Translations under genes and position numbers: made by a program
The notes under the pieces: generated by a model
What the model saw: only the letters and a program-made list of their open reading frames with translations
Database searches by the model: none
What the model was told of the DNA's origin: nothing
NCBI GenBank assembly: GCA_965199845.1
Contig: CBDATZ010000032.1
Span: 1-64,000, forward strand
Reading direction: 5' to 3'
DNA from: Ilyomonas sp965199845
Lineage (GTDB): Bacteria > Bacteroidota > Bacteroidia > Chitinophagales > Chitinophagaceae
Length of the DNA: 64,000 nt
Part shown: positions 27,326 through 37,035 of the stretch, in pieces
Position numbering within the stretch: the first letter of the stretch is position 1
How the letters are laid out: every line of letters starts with the position of its first letter

Positions 27326-28555
27326 ATGAATTACACTGGCAAGAACAGGTTTCTATTTTGTTTTATTTTTTCGTTTCTCATCATCTCATTTCATTTACAC
27401 GCACAAAAAGGATTACCTTCTAAAACACCAACGGTTGCAGTTGTTCACACGGCGTATCCGCAGTTAGAAGATTTTAAAGAAAGCTTTATCAGCCGTATAA
27501 AAGTACCGGCTGGTTTTAAAGTTTCCGTTGCTGCAACGGGTTTGGGAAAACCGCGCATGATGGCAATATCAGATAACGGCAATTTGTATGTAACTCGTCG
27601 TGACCAGAATGATATTTTAATGCTGACTGATGCCGACGGCGATGGTCGTTTTAAAGACATGAAAACAGTCTGGATAAAATTTAATGATGTTCATGGTATT
27701 ACCATAAAAGACGGCATGTTATACGCCGCTTCCAGCAAAGAAGTAAAGCGCGCAAAAATTCAGCCTGACGGAACGCTTACCGATACAACAACATTAATCA
27801 AAGATTTGCCTGATGGCGGTCAGCACGACAATCGTGTTATTCATTTTGGCGCTGATGGAAAAATGTATATATCAGTTGGCAGCAATTGTAATGATTGCAA
27901 AGAAACCAATGCAGAAAATGCAACGCTGCTTCAAGCCAATGCAGATGGAAGCAACCGAATCATTTTTGCACGCGGCTTACGCAATACAATCGGTTTCGAC
28001 TGGCAGCCACAAACAAAAGAAATCTGGGGTTGCGATAACGGCACCGATTGGCGCGGCGATACATTACCCCACGAAGAACTAAACCGTATTGTAAAAGATG
28101 GCGATTACGGCTGGCCGCAGGTATATGAAAAACAAAAAGTTGACAATACACGCGAAGATCCAAACGGTACAACTAAAGAAGCGTATGCAAAAACAACTGT
28201 TCCGGCTGTGATGTTATTTCCGGCACATAGTGCGCCGATTGATTTTTTGTTTCTCACAAACGCAACCAATTTTCCCGCAGATTATAAAGACGATGCCATA
28301 GTTTGCTGGCACGGCTCATGGAACCGCGAACATCCCGAAGGTTATAAAGTACAACGCATTATTTTTAAAGATGGTCAGCCTGTAGGTGCAGAAGATTTCT
28401 TTTCCGGTCTGCTAAGTAAAGATGGCAAAACTCGTTTTGGTCGTCCTGCTGGTTTGGTCATTTCTCCAAAAGGAACGCTTTATATTTCTGATGATGAAAG
28501 CGGCGCGATATATAGTGTAAGATATTCTTTAGGCAATACAGCAATGGTTAAATAA
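27326..28555 (+). CDS. Secreted sorbosone-dehydrogenase-like PQQ beta-propeller oxidoreductase
   Basis: 409 residues with a signal peptide ending HLHAQ. The mature protein is a six-bladed propeller of the soluble glucose/sorbosone dehydrogenase (GSDH) family. Features are FKVSVAATGLGKPRMMAI, the His-containing GGQHDNRVIHFGADGKMYIS, ARGLRNTIGFDWQP, WGCDNGTDWRGDTLPHEELN and the closing blade GRPAGLVISPKGTLYISDD. Such enzymes oxidise sugars or aldehydes with PQQ in the periplasm; the real substrate is unknown. A second propeller gene starts 10 bp downstream, so both act in the same compartment and probably the same pathway. Confidence 0.82.
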   Translation: MNYTGKNRFLFCFIFSFLIISFHLHAQKGLPSKTPTVAVVHTAYPQLEDFKESFISRIKVPAGFKVSVAATGLGKPRMMAISDNGNLYVTRRDQNDILMLTDADGDGRFKDMKTVWIKFNDVHGITIKDGMLYAASSKEVKRAKIQPDGTLTDTTTLIKDLPDGGQHDNRVIHFGADGKMYISVGSNCNDCKETNAENATLLQANADGSNRIIFARGLRNTIGFDWQPQTKEIWGCDNGTDWRGDTLPHEELNRIVKDGDYGWPQVYEKQKVDNTREDPNGTTKEAYAKTTVPAVMLFPAHSAPIDFLFLTNATNFPADYKDDAIVCWHGSWNREHPEGYKVQRIIFKDGQPVGAEDFFSGLLSKDGKTRFGRPAGLVISPKGTLYISDDESGAIYSVRYSLGNTAMVK

Positions 28556-28565
28556 ATAACAGGTT

Positions 28566-29540
28566 ATGAAACAGAAAAGACAAATTATTTTATTCTTAAT
28601 TGTTACTCTTTTTATACAACATATTTCATTTGCGCAAACACCAAGAATCAATTTTGGAATGCCGGGCATTTATCCCGAAGGCGTTGCTTACAGCGATAAA
28701 ACAAAGTTGTTTTATGTAAGTTCCGTTACTACCGGAACCATTGGAACCGTAACGCCAACCGGCGAGTATAAAGAATGGTTTATAGATACTTCTTTAAAAT
28801 CTACCTTCGGAATTAAAGTTGATGAAAAGAACAATTGTTTATGGTTTTGCGCCAGCAATCCAAACGAAAAATACAGCAAATACACCGATTCATCCACATT
28901 AAAAAAAGAAGCCCGAATTATTTGTTTGGATTTATCAAGCGGAAAAAAAACGGCTGATATTGATTTATCGAAAGTATATGATGGCAAGCATTTCTTAAAT
29001 GATATTACGTTTGATGACAATGGCAATTTGTATATCACAGATAGTTACTCGCCGGTGATATATAAAATTGATAAAAACAAAACAGCAACTGTGTTTGCAA
29101 CAAGTCCGTTATTTAAAGGCGAAGACATTGGTTTGAATGGAATTGCCTGGTACAAAGCTGGTTATTTAATTACGGTAAACAATAATACCGGCGCTATTTT
29201 AAAAGTTGATGTAAACAATCCGGCCAATATTACAAAAGTAAAAATCGACAACTTATTTTCCGGCGATGATGGTATTATGTTCGCTGCCGGTAATCATTTG
29301 TTTATAGTTCAAAATAAAGGTGTAAATAAAGTATCTGAATTAGTAAGCGCAGACAATTGGCAAAGTGCTAAAATAGTTTCTGCTACTTCATCTGAAGATC
29401 GTTTTGCACAACCTTCAAGTATTGCAATGATGAATAACAAAACGTATATTTTGAATTCAAAATTGAACGAGCTGATGGATCCGACAGTTCCAAAGTCAAA
29501 AGATTTTTCAATACAAATGGCAGTCGTAAAACCTTTATAA
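28566..29540 (+). CDS. Secreted SMP-30/gluconolactonase-like beta-propeller protein
   Basis: 324 residues; signal peptide RQIILFLIVTLFIQHISFAQ. The mature part is a six-bladed propeller with SMP-30-type phrases: GIYPEGVAYSDKTKLFYVSS, LNDITFDDNGNLYITDSYSP and GLNGIAWYKAGYLITVNN. The family includes calcium-dependent lactonases. Directly behind a sugar-dehydrogenase-like gene, a lactonase that opens the product of the first enzyme is an attractive but unproven idea. The last 6 bp overlap the convergent pspC-like gene. Confidence 0.75.
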   Translation: MKQKRQIILFLIVTLFIQHISFAQTPRINFGMPGIYPEGVAYSDKTKLFYVSSVTTGTIGTVTPTGEYKEWFIDTSLKSTFGIKVDEKNNCLWFCASNPNEKYSKYTDSSTLKKEARIICLDLSSGKKTADIDLSKVYDGKHFLNDITFDDNGNLYITDSYSPVIYKIDKNKTATVFATSPLFKGEDIGLNGIAWYKAGYLITVNNNTGAILKVDVNNPANITKVKIDNLFSGDDGIMFAAGNHLFIVQNKGVNKVSELVSADNWQSAKIVSATSSEDRFAQPSSIAMMNNKTYILNSKLNELMDPTVPKSKDFSIQMAVVKPL

Positions 29541-29756
29541 ATATTTAATCGGGTTGCGGCGCGCCGAAAGAATATATTGTTTGATGTTGAGCCAGAACGC
29601 CATTATCATATACACGATAACCGGCGAGCCCATGGTAAGAAATGAAATGTAAATGAACCAGGTTCGTATGCGCGATGCGGCAATACCTAATTTATTGCCA
29701 AGAGCAGAACATACTCCAAATGCCTGCCATTCCAGAAAATGTCTAAGCTTGTTCAT
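29535..29756 (-). CDS. PspC-domain small membrane protein
   Basis: 73 residues. The PspC fold is clear: FGVCSALGNKLGIAASRIRTWFIYISF followed by a hydrophobic segment GSPVIVYMIMAFWLN (split here to show key parts: GVCSALG, RIRTWF, VIVYMIMAFWL). Only one PspC domain and no partner gene are present. E. coli PspC belongs to the phage-shock envelope-stress response; stand-alone copies are common in Bacteroidota and have no proven role. The promoter faces that of aconitase across 116 bp. Confidence 0.85.
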   Translation of the reverse strand: MNKLRHFLEWQAFGVCSALGNKLGIAASRIRTWFIYISFLTMGSPVIVYMIMAFWLNIKQYILSARRNPIKYL

Positions 29757-29796
29757 ATCTGCAAATTAAGAAGTTTTTATAAATCAATAAAACCTG

Positions 29797-29828
29797 TTTT
29801 ATAAAAGCATTCATTTGGTGTAGATTTG
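29797..29828 (+). promoter_or_regulatory. Probable promoter of aconitase, Bacteroidota type
   Basis: TAGATTTG at 29821-29828 matches the Bacteroidota -7 consensus TAnnTTTG exactly. A TTTT run at 29797-29800, 20 bp upstream, stands where the -33 TTTG/TTG would be. The leader would be about 40 nt. Confidence 0.5.
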
Positions 29829-29872
29829 CAACGCTTCGATAAACCAGTTTATTATCAAATAAATCTTTAGAT

Positions 29873-32146
29873 ATGGCTTTTGACATCGAAATGATAAAAA
29901 AGGTCTACACAGAATTACCGGGCAAAGTGGAAGCAGCCCGTAACACTGTTGGCAGACCGCTCACACTTGCTGAAAAAATTCTTTTTGCTCACCTTCATTC
30001 TGATCAATCTTTACAATCTTTTGACCGTGGTAAAAATTATGTTGACTTCGCGCCGGATCGCGTAGCCATGCAGGATGCAACAGCCCAGATGGCTTTATTG
30101 CAGTTTATGCAGGCTGGCAGACCTACGGTGGCTGTGCCTTCTACTGTGCATTGCGACCATCTTGTACAAGCTAAAGTTGGCGCAAAGGAAGATTTGGATA
30201 CCGCATTATCAAAAAATAAAGAAGTTTACGATTTTCTCTCTTCGGTTTCTAATAAATATGGCATTGGTTTCTGGAAAGCCGGTGCCGGCATTATTCACCA
30301 GGTTGTATTGGAAAACTATGCGTTTCCCGGCGGTATGATGATTGGTACAGACAGCCACACGCCAAACGCCGGTGGTTTGGGTATGATTGCTATTGGAGTG
30401 GGCGGTGCCGATGCCTGTGATGTAATGGCGGGTCTTGCCTGGGAATTAAAATGGCCAAAACTAATCGGTATTAAATTGACCGGAAAGTTAAGTGGCTGGT
30501 CAAGCGCGAAAGATGTGATTTTAAAAGTGGCGGGTATTCTTACTGTTAAAGGTGGAACCGGCGCTATTGTAGAATATTTTGGTGAAGGCGCTGATAGCTT
30601 AAGCGCAACCGGCAAGGGCACCATTTGTAATATGGGTGCCGAAATTGGTGCTACCTGTTCTCTTTTTGCTTATGATGAAAAGATGGCGGCGTATCTGCAA
30701 AATACAGCGCGTGCTGATGTAGCTGAACTGGCTGATACAGTGAAAGAACATCTTCGTCCCGATGAAGAAGTCTATGGCAATCCTGAGAAATATTACGACC
30801 AGGTTATTGAATTGAATCTAAGTGAATTAGAGCCGCATGTAAACGGACCTTTCACACCAGATTTAGCTTGGCCAATCAGCAAATTTGCTGATGCAGTCAG
30901 AGAACATAGCTGGCCAGAAAAATTAGAAGTGGCTTTAATTGGTTCCTGCACCAATTCTTCGTATGAAGACATTAGCCGTTCGGCTTCTTTGGCAAAACAA
31001 GCCACAGATAAACACTTACAGGCACAAGCAGAATTTACCATTACACCAGGTTCCGAACAAGTGCGTTTTACCATAGAACGTGATGGTTTATTAAAAACAT
31101 TTGATGAAATCGGCGGTGTGGTTTTGGCAAATGCCTGCGGACCTTGTATTGGTCAATGGGCGCGCCACATGGAAGATCCGACCAGGAAAAATTCCATCAT
31201 TACATCTTTCAACAGAAACTTTGCAAAACGCAACGATGGCAATTCAAATACGCACGCTTTTGTTGCTTCACCTGAAATTGTAACTGCGTTTGCTATTGCC
31301 GGTGATTTAACTTTTAATCCATTAACCGACACATTGAAAAATGTAAACGGTGAAGATGTTATGCTTGATGAGCCGGTTGGTTTTGAACTTCCGCCCAAAG
31401 GCTTCGCGGTTGATGATCCGGGTTTCCAGGCGCCGGCAAAAGATGGCAGTCATATAGAAGTAAAAGTATCACCGACCAGCGACCGGCTGCAACTTCTTGA
31501 AGTATTTCCTGCGTGGGAAGGAACTGATTTGAAAGGCTTGCGTTTGCTGATAAAAGCAAAGGGAAAATGTACTACCGATCATATTTCTATGGCTGGTCCG
31601 TGGTTAAATTATCGTGGTCATCTGGACAATATATCAAACAATCTTTTGATTGGTGCATTGAATTATTTCAATGAAAAAACAGATACTGTTAGAAACCAGT
31701 TAACCGGTGAATTTGGCAGCGTTCCGGCCACACAACGTGCTTATAAAGCTGCCGGTGTCGGAACCATTGTTGTGGGTGATGAAAATTATGGCGAAGGCTC
31801 TTCCAGAGAACATGCGGCGATGGAACCAAGACATTTGGGTGTTCGTGCTATATTGGTAAAATCGTTTGCTCGTATTCATGAAACCAACCTGAAGAAACAA
31901 GGTATGCTGGCATTGACTTTTGCTGATAAAGATGATTATGATAAAATACTGGAAGATGATGTAATTGATATTGATGGCTTGACTCATTTTGTGCCTGGCG
32001 AATCGCTTACTATTGTTTTGCACCATAGCAATGGAACGACAGACAGTTTTGAAGTTAATCATACTTATAATGAACAACAAATTGAATGGTTTAAAGCGGG
32101 TGCGGCTTTAAATATTATTCGTGCGAAATTCAATGCTAGTAAATAA
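29873..32146 (+). CDS. acn: Aconitate hydratase
   Basis: 757 residues, the mitochondrial-type aconitase usual in Bacteroidota. It interconverts citrate and isocitrate in the TCA cycle. Four-iron cluster ligands are the Cys in GSCTNSSYED and the pair in NACGPCIGQW; other active-site stretches are GTDSHTPNAGGLGM, FNRNFAKRNDGN and YGEGSSREHAAMEPR in the swivel domain. Complete and intact. Single-gene unit with its own promoter and terminator. Confidence 0.96.
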   Translation: MAFDIEMIKKVYTELPGKVEAARNTVGRPLTLAEKILFAHLHSDQSLQSFDRGKNYVDFAPDRVAMQDATAQMALLQFMQAGRPTVAVPSTVHCDHLVQAKVGAKEDLDTALSKNKEVYDFLSSVSNKYGIGFWKAGAGIIHQVVLENYAFPGGMMIGTDSHTPNAGGLGMIAIGVGGADACDVMAGLAWELKWPKLIGIKLTGKLSGWSSAKDVILKVAGILTVKGGTGAIVEYFGEGADSLSATGKGTICNMGAEIGATCSLFAYDEKMAAYLQNTARADVAELADTVKEHLRPDEEVYGNPEKYYDQVIELNLSELEPHVNGPFTPDLAWPISKFADAVREHSWPEKLEVALIGSCTNSSYEDISRSASLAKQATDKHLQAQAEFTITPGSEQVRFTIERDGLLKTFDEIGGVVLANACGPCIGQWARHMEDPTRKNSIITSFNRNFAKRNDGNSNTHAFVASPEIVTAFAIAGDLTFNPLTDTLKNVNGEDVMLDEPVGFELPPKGFAVDDPGFQAPAKDGSHIEVKVSPTSDRLQLLEVFPAWEGTDLKGLRLLIKAKGKCTTDHISMAGPWLNYRGHLDNISNNLLIGALNYFNEKTDTVRNQLTGEFGSVPATQRAYKAAGVGTIVVGDENYGEGSSREHAAMEPRHLGVRAILVKSFARIHETNLKKQGMLALTFADKDDYDKILEDDVIDIDGLTHFVPGESLTIVLHHSNGTTDSFEVNHTYNEQQIEWFKAGAALNIIRAKFNASK

Positions 32147-32171
32147 ATAAGAAGTATAATTGATAAAATAG

Positions 32172-32199
32172 AAAAGCCGGTAAATATTTACCGGCTTTT
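32172..32199. terminator. Bidirectional intrinsic terminator after aconitase
   Basis: AAAAGCCGGTAAA / TTTACCGGCTTTT (32172-32184 and 32187-32199) forms a 13-bp perfect inverted repeat around a 2-nt centre. It is flanked by T on the right and sits between convergent aconitase and glgC. Confidence 0.85.
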
Positions 32200-32338
32200 T
32201 ATTTTATGGTAGTATTCGCTTAGCGATTTCATTGATTTCAGAATGTTGAAGTAAGCATTTGCTGCTTCAACACGCAAATTGACAACAGACGATCAACGGA
32301 AATTCAAATGCTCACTACCAAAACTGTATTTTTCTTTG

Positions 32339-33625
32339 TTATGAAATAACAAAACCGTCTGGTAGTACAGCGCCTTTTTTTACTACAATAACGCCGTCTT
32401 TAATGGTGTAAAGAACATGATCAATATCCTGCAAATGCGCGCCGCCATTGATGCGGACATCGTTACCAATACGGCAATTTTTATCAATGATAGCATTCTT
32501 AATAAAGCAACGTTCGCCGATGCCAAGTTCAGGAACACCTCTTTTCTTATTTGCTTCGATTACTTCTAATGTTTCGTAATAATCGTTACCCATAATATAA
32601 GTACAAACAATGGTGCTTCCGTAGCCAATACGAGCGCGAACACCAATAAGCGATTGCTCAACGCGGTTGGCAAGAATGATAGAACCATCAGAGATTACAG
32701 TGCGCTCTAAAAAAGTACCGCTGATTTTTGCCGGCGGCAACATACGGGCGCGTGTATAAATGGTATTATTACTATCAAATAAATTAAACTGCGGCACGGC
32801 TTCCGTTAAAGCAATATTGGCTTCAAAGAATGCGTAAATGTTTCCAATGTCTGTCCAGTAACCTTCGTATTGGTAACTGATGACTTTGAAGTTAACAATA
32901 GAACTTGGTATGATTTCTTTACCGAAATCTTTTGCTTCCGGAAATTCGTCTTTTAATAAATCTTCAAGCACATTGCGGTTGAAGATATAAATGCCCATGG
33001 AAGCCAGGTAATCTTTACCAACAGCGCGCATCTCGGCGCCTGTATCGCTCACCCAGTCTTTATGCAATTCTTTGGCTGGCTTTTCTATAAACGATGTAAT
33101 AAAGCTCTCTTCATCGGTTTTCATAATACCAAAATCAGTAGCATCATCACTGTTAACCGGAATGGTAGCAATCGTAATATCAGCCCCTTTATCGCGATGG
33201 TTAATAATCATCTCGGCAAAGTCAATTTGATACAATTGGTCGCCGCTGAGAATGAGAACATATTCAAAATCGTTATTACCAATATGGCGAAGCGATTGGC
33301 GCACGGCATCGGCGGTTCCCTGGAACCAGTTGGAATTATCCGGCGTTTGTTCCGCCGCAATAATATCTACAAAACCTTTGCTGAAATTACTGAAAGAATA
33401 CGTGTTTTTGATATGCTTGTTTAATGAAGCAGAGTTAAATTGTGTAAGTACAAACATGCGGCTGATGTCTGAATTAATACAGTTACTGATGGGAATATCA
33501 ACCAAACGATATTTACCGGCAATGGGAACGGCAGGCTTAGAACGGCTGGCAGTGAGCGGGTATAAACGTGTTCCCGCACCGCCGCCTAATATTACGGCAA
33601 CAACAGAGTTAGATAGTGAAAACAT
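32339..33625 (-). CDS. glgC: Glucose-1-phosphate adenylyltransferase
   Basis: 428 residues. It makes ADP-glucose from glucose 1-phosphate and ATP, the committed step of glycogen synthesis. Motifs are ILGGGAGTRLYPLTASRSKP (nucleotide loop), VDIPISNCINS, LSGDQLYQIDF and the C-terminal left-handed beta-helix with FIKNAIIDKNCRIGNDVRI. The N-terminal Arg/Lys allosteric region is present. It follows glgA by 11 bp on the same strand, so the operon order is glgA-glgC. Confidence 0.95.
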   Translation of the reverse strand: MFSLSNSVVAVILGGGAGTRLYPLTASRSKPAVPIAGKYRLVDIPISNCINSDISRMFVLTQFNSASLNKHIKNTYSFSNFSKGFVDIIAAEQTPDNSNWFQGTADAVRQSLRHIGNNDFEYVLILSGDQLYQIDFAEMIINHRDKGADITIATIPVNSDDATDFGIMKTDEESFITSFIEKPAKELHKDWVSDTGAEMRAVGKDYLASMGIYIFNRNVLEDLLKDEFPEAKDFGKEIIPSSIVNFKVISYQYEGYWTDIGNIYAFFEANIALTEAVPQFNLFDSNNTIYTRARMLPPAKISGTFLERTVISDGSIILANRVEQSLIGVRARIGYGSTIVCTYIMGNDYYETLEVIEANKKRGVPELGIGERCFIKNAIIDKNCRIGNDVRINGGAHLQDIDHVLYTIKDGVIVVKKGAVLPDGFVIS

Positions 33626-33636
33626 ACTATGGTTTT

Positions 33637-35052
33637 TTATTTTAGACTTTTATATAAGTTAATGTATTGCAGAACGGCATTCTCCCAACTGTTATCTATC
33701 TGCATCATGTGCTTACGCATGGCGGTTAGCTGTTCTTTACGCTGATATACGTCAAAAGCCCTGCCAACAGAAGAAACAATATCTTCCAGATTTGCATGGT
33801 TAAACCGGATGCCCCAGCCGTTGGGTTCGCCCATATCTATTACGGTATCGCGCAAGCCACCTGTACTGCGCACCATGGGTACAGTGCCATATTTCATAGA
33901 ATACATCTGGTTTAATCCGCAAGGTTCTACACGGCTTGGCATCAATAAGAAATCGGCGCCGGCGTACATCAAATGACTTAATGCTTCGTTATAACCAATC
34001 ATTGAATTATAAGCACCGGGGAAATAGCCATTTAGCTGCCGCAATTGCCATTCTACATGTGGCTCACCACTACCCAGAATCAGAAAACTTACATTGTTGC
34101 TGTATGCATACATGGAAGATAAAATAGCATCCGGCAAAACATCGGCAGCCTTCTCTCCTACCAATCTCCCAATGAAGATGATTAAGGGTTTTGAAGAATC
34201 TAAACCGAAGCGTTTGCACAATTCAAGTTTGTTTTTTTCTTTGCCTGAATCTACGTCATCAACATCAAATTTATCACCCAAAAATGTATCTGTCGCAGGG
34301 TTCCAAACATCGGCATCTATGCCATTTAAAATGCCGGTGCATTTGCCTCGTTCGTATTCAAAAAGCGCTTCAAGTCCGTTAGAATTCCAACGCAATTCTT
34401 CTAAATAACTCCAGCTTACTGTTGTTACTTTCCAGGCACATTTTACCGCACTGGCTAATGGATTAATATCTTTTTTCCATTCCAGCAAACCGCTTTTCCA
34501 GCTATCATAAGCCGGTAACAGATAGTTGTTGTTCCAGCCCATCCAGCCCTGGTATTGCGCATTGTGTATGGTTAATACGGTAGGAACATCAGCTAACATG
34601 TTATAAGCATACGAATGCTTGAACATGAACGGAATTAAGCCTGTATGATAATCGTGGCAATGCACCACATCGGGGCGATGCTGCCAATGACTAATCCAAT
34701 CTGTAACGGCAATCTGGAAACCTACGAAGCGTTGTGTATCATCATCATAACCATAAATTTTATCACGGTCAAGAAGACCATTAATATCAACCAGAAACAA
34801 GTCAAAGCCAAGCTTATTGGTATCTTCTTTTATAACTGTATAATCGAAATACCAGCTGCCCATTTGGGCGCGACCTTTAAAGTCAACCGTAAACTGATTT
34901 TCGTATAAAAACTTCGTTTTATACATCGGCATTACCACTTTTGCATAATGCCCCATTTTCGTCTGGTATTTTGGCAAAGCGCCAACTACGTCTCCTAATC
35001 CGCCGGCTTTAGCAACCGGATAACATTCGGCAGTTACGTGAACTATTTCCAT
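33637..35052 (-). CDS. glgA: Glycogen synthase (GT5)
   Basis: 471 residues. It transfers glucose from ADP-glucose to the growing alpha-1,4-glucan. Seen are the N-terminal substrate loop KAGGLGDVVGALP, the conserved HCHDYHTGLIPF, and the C-terminal GT-B motifs IFIGRLVGEKAADVL and PSRVEPCGLNQMYSMKYGT. The domain order and length are typical of the GT5 family. Co-transcribed with glgC; together they cover the two dedicated steps of glycogen formation. No branching enzyme gene lies in the window. Confidence 0.93.
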   Translation of the reverse strand: MEIVHVTAECYPVAKAGGLGDVVGALPKYQTKMGHYAKVVMPMYKTKFLYENQFTVDFKGRAQMGSWYFDYTVIKEDTNKLGFDLFLVDINGLLDRDKIYGYDDDTQRFVGFQIAVTDWISHWQHRPDVVHCHDYHTGLIPFMFKHSYAYNMLADVPTVLTIHNAQYQGWMGWNNNYLLPAYDSWKSGLLEWKKDINPLASAVKCAWKVTTVSWSYLEELRWNSNGLEALFEYERGKCTGILNGIDADVWNPATDTFLGDKFDVDDVDSGKEKNKLELCKRFGLDSSKPLIIFIGRLVGEKAADVLPDAILSSMYAYSNNVSFLILGSGEPHVEWQLRQLNGYFPGAYNSMIGYNEALSHLMYAGADFLLMPSRVEPCGLNQMYSMKYGTVPMVRSTGGLRDTVIDMGEPNGWGIRFNHANLEDIVSSVGRAFDVYQRKEQLTAMRKHMMQIDNSWENAVLQYINLYKSLK

Positions 35053-35747
35053 ACAGAGTGATTGATTTTAAATGGCTTGTCAAATGTTATGAATAGTAAT
35101 GATATAGACAAATAAGATTTGCAGTTTACCAAAATGAGTAAGGTTATGATTGCGGTTTGCTCTTAAAGCAAATTGTATCGGTCATGATTAAAAAGATAGT
35201 TTTCATCAATTACCAATGGCGAATCCCTTACGCATTTTATCAATCTTATTTCTTTCCGGCTGTATTGTATGTAGTTTTTTATGCTTCATGAATTAACCAA
35301 ATACAAGATTCTATTTCTGACAACTATTGCAGGATTATTTATGGTAGTGGCTCAGTTTGAAATTATAAAGTTTTATGCTGTCATGTCGGTTTAGTTTCAA
35401 CACAATTGTTCAAAACATGCTTTCCCACAGGAAACAGCTTAGCAAAACATATAGACTATTACACAGGAAGATGCGTTGGCCTGGACGGATGCGCGGAGCG
35501 ATCATGCCGTCCTTGACTTTTTTTCCTTCTTTTTTGTGTCAAGACAAAAAAGAAGAAGGAGATTGTATTAGGATCAAAGCCATTGTCAATGTTTCGAACA
35601 GTAGCAGGTTTTCGCTTATCGCAGCAATAACATTTTCAAGCTGCGTCACTACTTTATTTATTACTTTTAGTCAACCTTTCTTCGATATAATGCCACTGCA
35701 AATACCTGAACGTTGGGCGTAATTCCTGACATAAATATTCTGCAACT
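35053..35747. other. Intergenic region upstream of glgA, with a long inverted repeat
   Basis: About 700 bp between divergent genes. A frame of 115 codons (35375-35722) is open, but it has biased, low-complexity composition and no recognisable domain, so it is not called. At 35526-35555 a 12-bp stem, CTTCTTTTTTGT / ACAAAAAAGAAG, with loop GTCAAG sits just after a G+C-richer patch (35470-35515). Such T-run/GTGTCAAGAC/A-run elements recur in other Bacteroidota intergenic DNA in my recollection. The glgA and dioxygenase promoters must be here. Confidence 0.4.
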
Positions 35748-36959
35748 ATGAAACGACTAAATCATTTTGAACTCTTTGTTTTTTTATTTCTCTTTTTCAC
35801 AGGTTGTAAAGGACAAACAAAGAACAATACACCAACACAAAACGAATACGACGCAAAAAAGCTTATTGGCGGTGGTTGCGATGGTTGCGAGATTATGTTT
35901 ATTGATATGCCAGCAAATATTTCATCAGTTGACACAAGTGTGGGCTGGGCAGAAAAAGGGCAGAAACTTTTAGTAACCGGCAAGGTTTATAAAATTGACG
36001 GCAGAACACCAGCGCCAAATGTCATTATTTATTATTGGCAAACTGATAACAACGGTTATTATTCACCCAAACCTGGAATGAACGAAAAAGCCAAACGACA
36101 TGGACACATTCGTGGTTCGGTAAAGACAGATGAAAATGGCAACTATTCAATTTATACGATCAGACCGGCGCCTTATCCAGATGAAGATATTCCGGCACAT
36201 ATTCATACATCCATCAAAGAACCAAACATTGGCAATGAATATTATATTGACGAGTTTGTTTTTGATGATGATAAACTTTTAACAAGCGAAAAAAGGAAAG
36301 CGCTTGAAAACCGTGGCGGCAGCGGAATTTTGCGGGTTTTACTTTCAGACAATTTACAAATTGCAGAACATAATATTGTATTAGGACTTAACATTCCAAA
36401 TTATCCGGAAACAAATAAATCTACAATGCAATCAGGGTTGCAAATCGGCGAAGACAATCCATCATTCACTCCTTATCATGCCTTTGGTCCTGACAAAGGA
36501 ACCAGAACCTGCCCGGTTTGTAAATACGGCCGTTTTCATGGAATCGTTTACTTTGTTGGCAATCATCCGGATTGGAACGATATACAAAAATGGCTGACTT
36601 TTTTGGAGCAGGAAAGTATTGCCAGAAGTAAATATTTGAAAGCTTATTTTGTTTACGGAAATGAAAACAATTATTCAAAAACCGCAAGACAAAATGAGTT
36701 AGAAAAATTAGGTAATGAACTCAATTTAAAAAACGTGGCTTTAACTTTTGTTCCTTCCCTGACAGATAAGGAAACTGAAGTTAATCTCAACAAAATAAAC
36801 CCAAACGCAGCCAATACATTTGTTGTTTTTAAAAACAGAGCCATTGTTGATAAATATATAAATTTTGAAGCCACAGCAGACAATTATAAAATAATTTCGG
36901 CAACGCTTGATAAAACAAAAGGCGACTGTTTCAACTTACCGGAACCAGAACACGACTGA
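35748..36959 (+). CDS. Lipoprotein: intradiol dioxygenase-like domain fused to a thioredoxin-like domain
   Basis: 403 residues. The signal ends in a lipobox Phe-Thr-Gly-Cys (Cys20), so the protein should be membrane-anchored outside the cytoplasm. Residues about 70-230 match intradiol ring-cleavage dioxygenases: a beta-sandwich with VIIYYWQTDNNGYYSP, GHIRGSVKTDENGNYS and the His-x-His iron ligands in PAHIHTSI. From about 245 a thioredoxin/peroxiredoxin-like module follows, with TCPVCKYGRFHG (a CxxC pair), a helix, and VVFKNRAIVDKY. Intradiol enzymes open catechols using Fe(III); many exported Bacteroidota homologues are uncharacterised. The fusion is unusual. Iron-ligand Tyr residues are plausible but not proven. 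Confidence 0.75.
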   Translation: MKRLNHFELFVFLFLFFTGCKGQTKNNTPTQNEYDAKKLIGGGCDGCEIMFIDMPANISSVDTSVGWAEKGQKLLVTGKVYKIDGRTPAPNVIIYYWQTDNNGYYSPKPGMNEKAKRHGHIRGSVKTDENGNYSIYTIRPAPYPDEDIPAHIHTSIKEPNIGNEYYIDEFVFDDDKLLTSEKRKALENRGGSGILRVLLSDNLQIAEHNIVLGLNIPNYPETNKSTMQSGLQIGEDNPSFTPYHAFGPDKGTRTCPVCKYGRFHGIVYFVGNHPDWNDIQKWLTFLEQESIARSKYLKAYFVYGNENNYSKTARQNELEKLGNELNLKNVALTFVPSLTDKETEVNLNKINPNAANTFVVFKNRAIVDKYINFEATADNYKIISATLDKTKGDCFNLPEPEHD

Positions 36960-37035
36960 TAAAAAATGATATGAATATAAAAGCAGTCTTGTGTAATGTT
37001 TAATGACGAAACCTTATCATCATATAATTAATCTT

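Noticed and set aside
35375..35722. Open frame of 115 codons upstream of the dioxygenase gene
   Set aside because: No signal, domain or coherent composition; it crosses a long inverted repeat and repeat-like DNA, so it is probably a chance frame.
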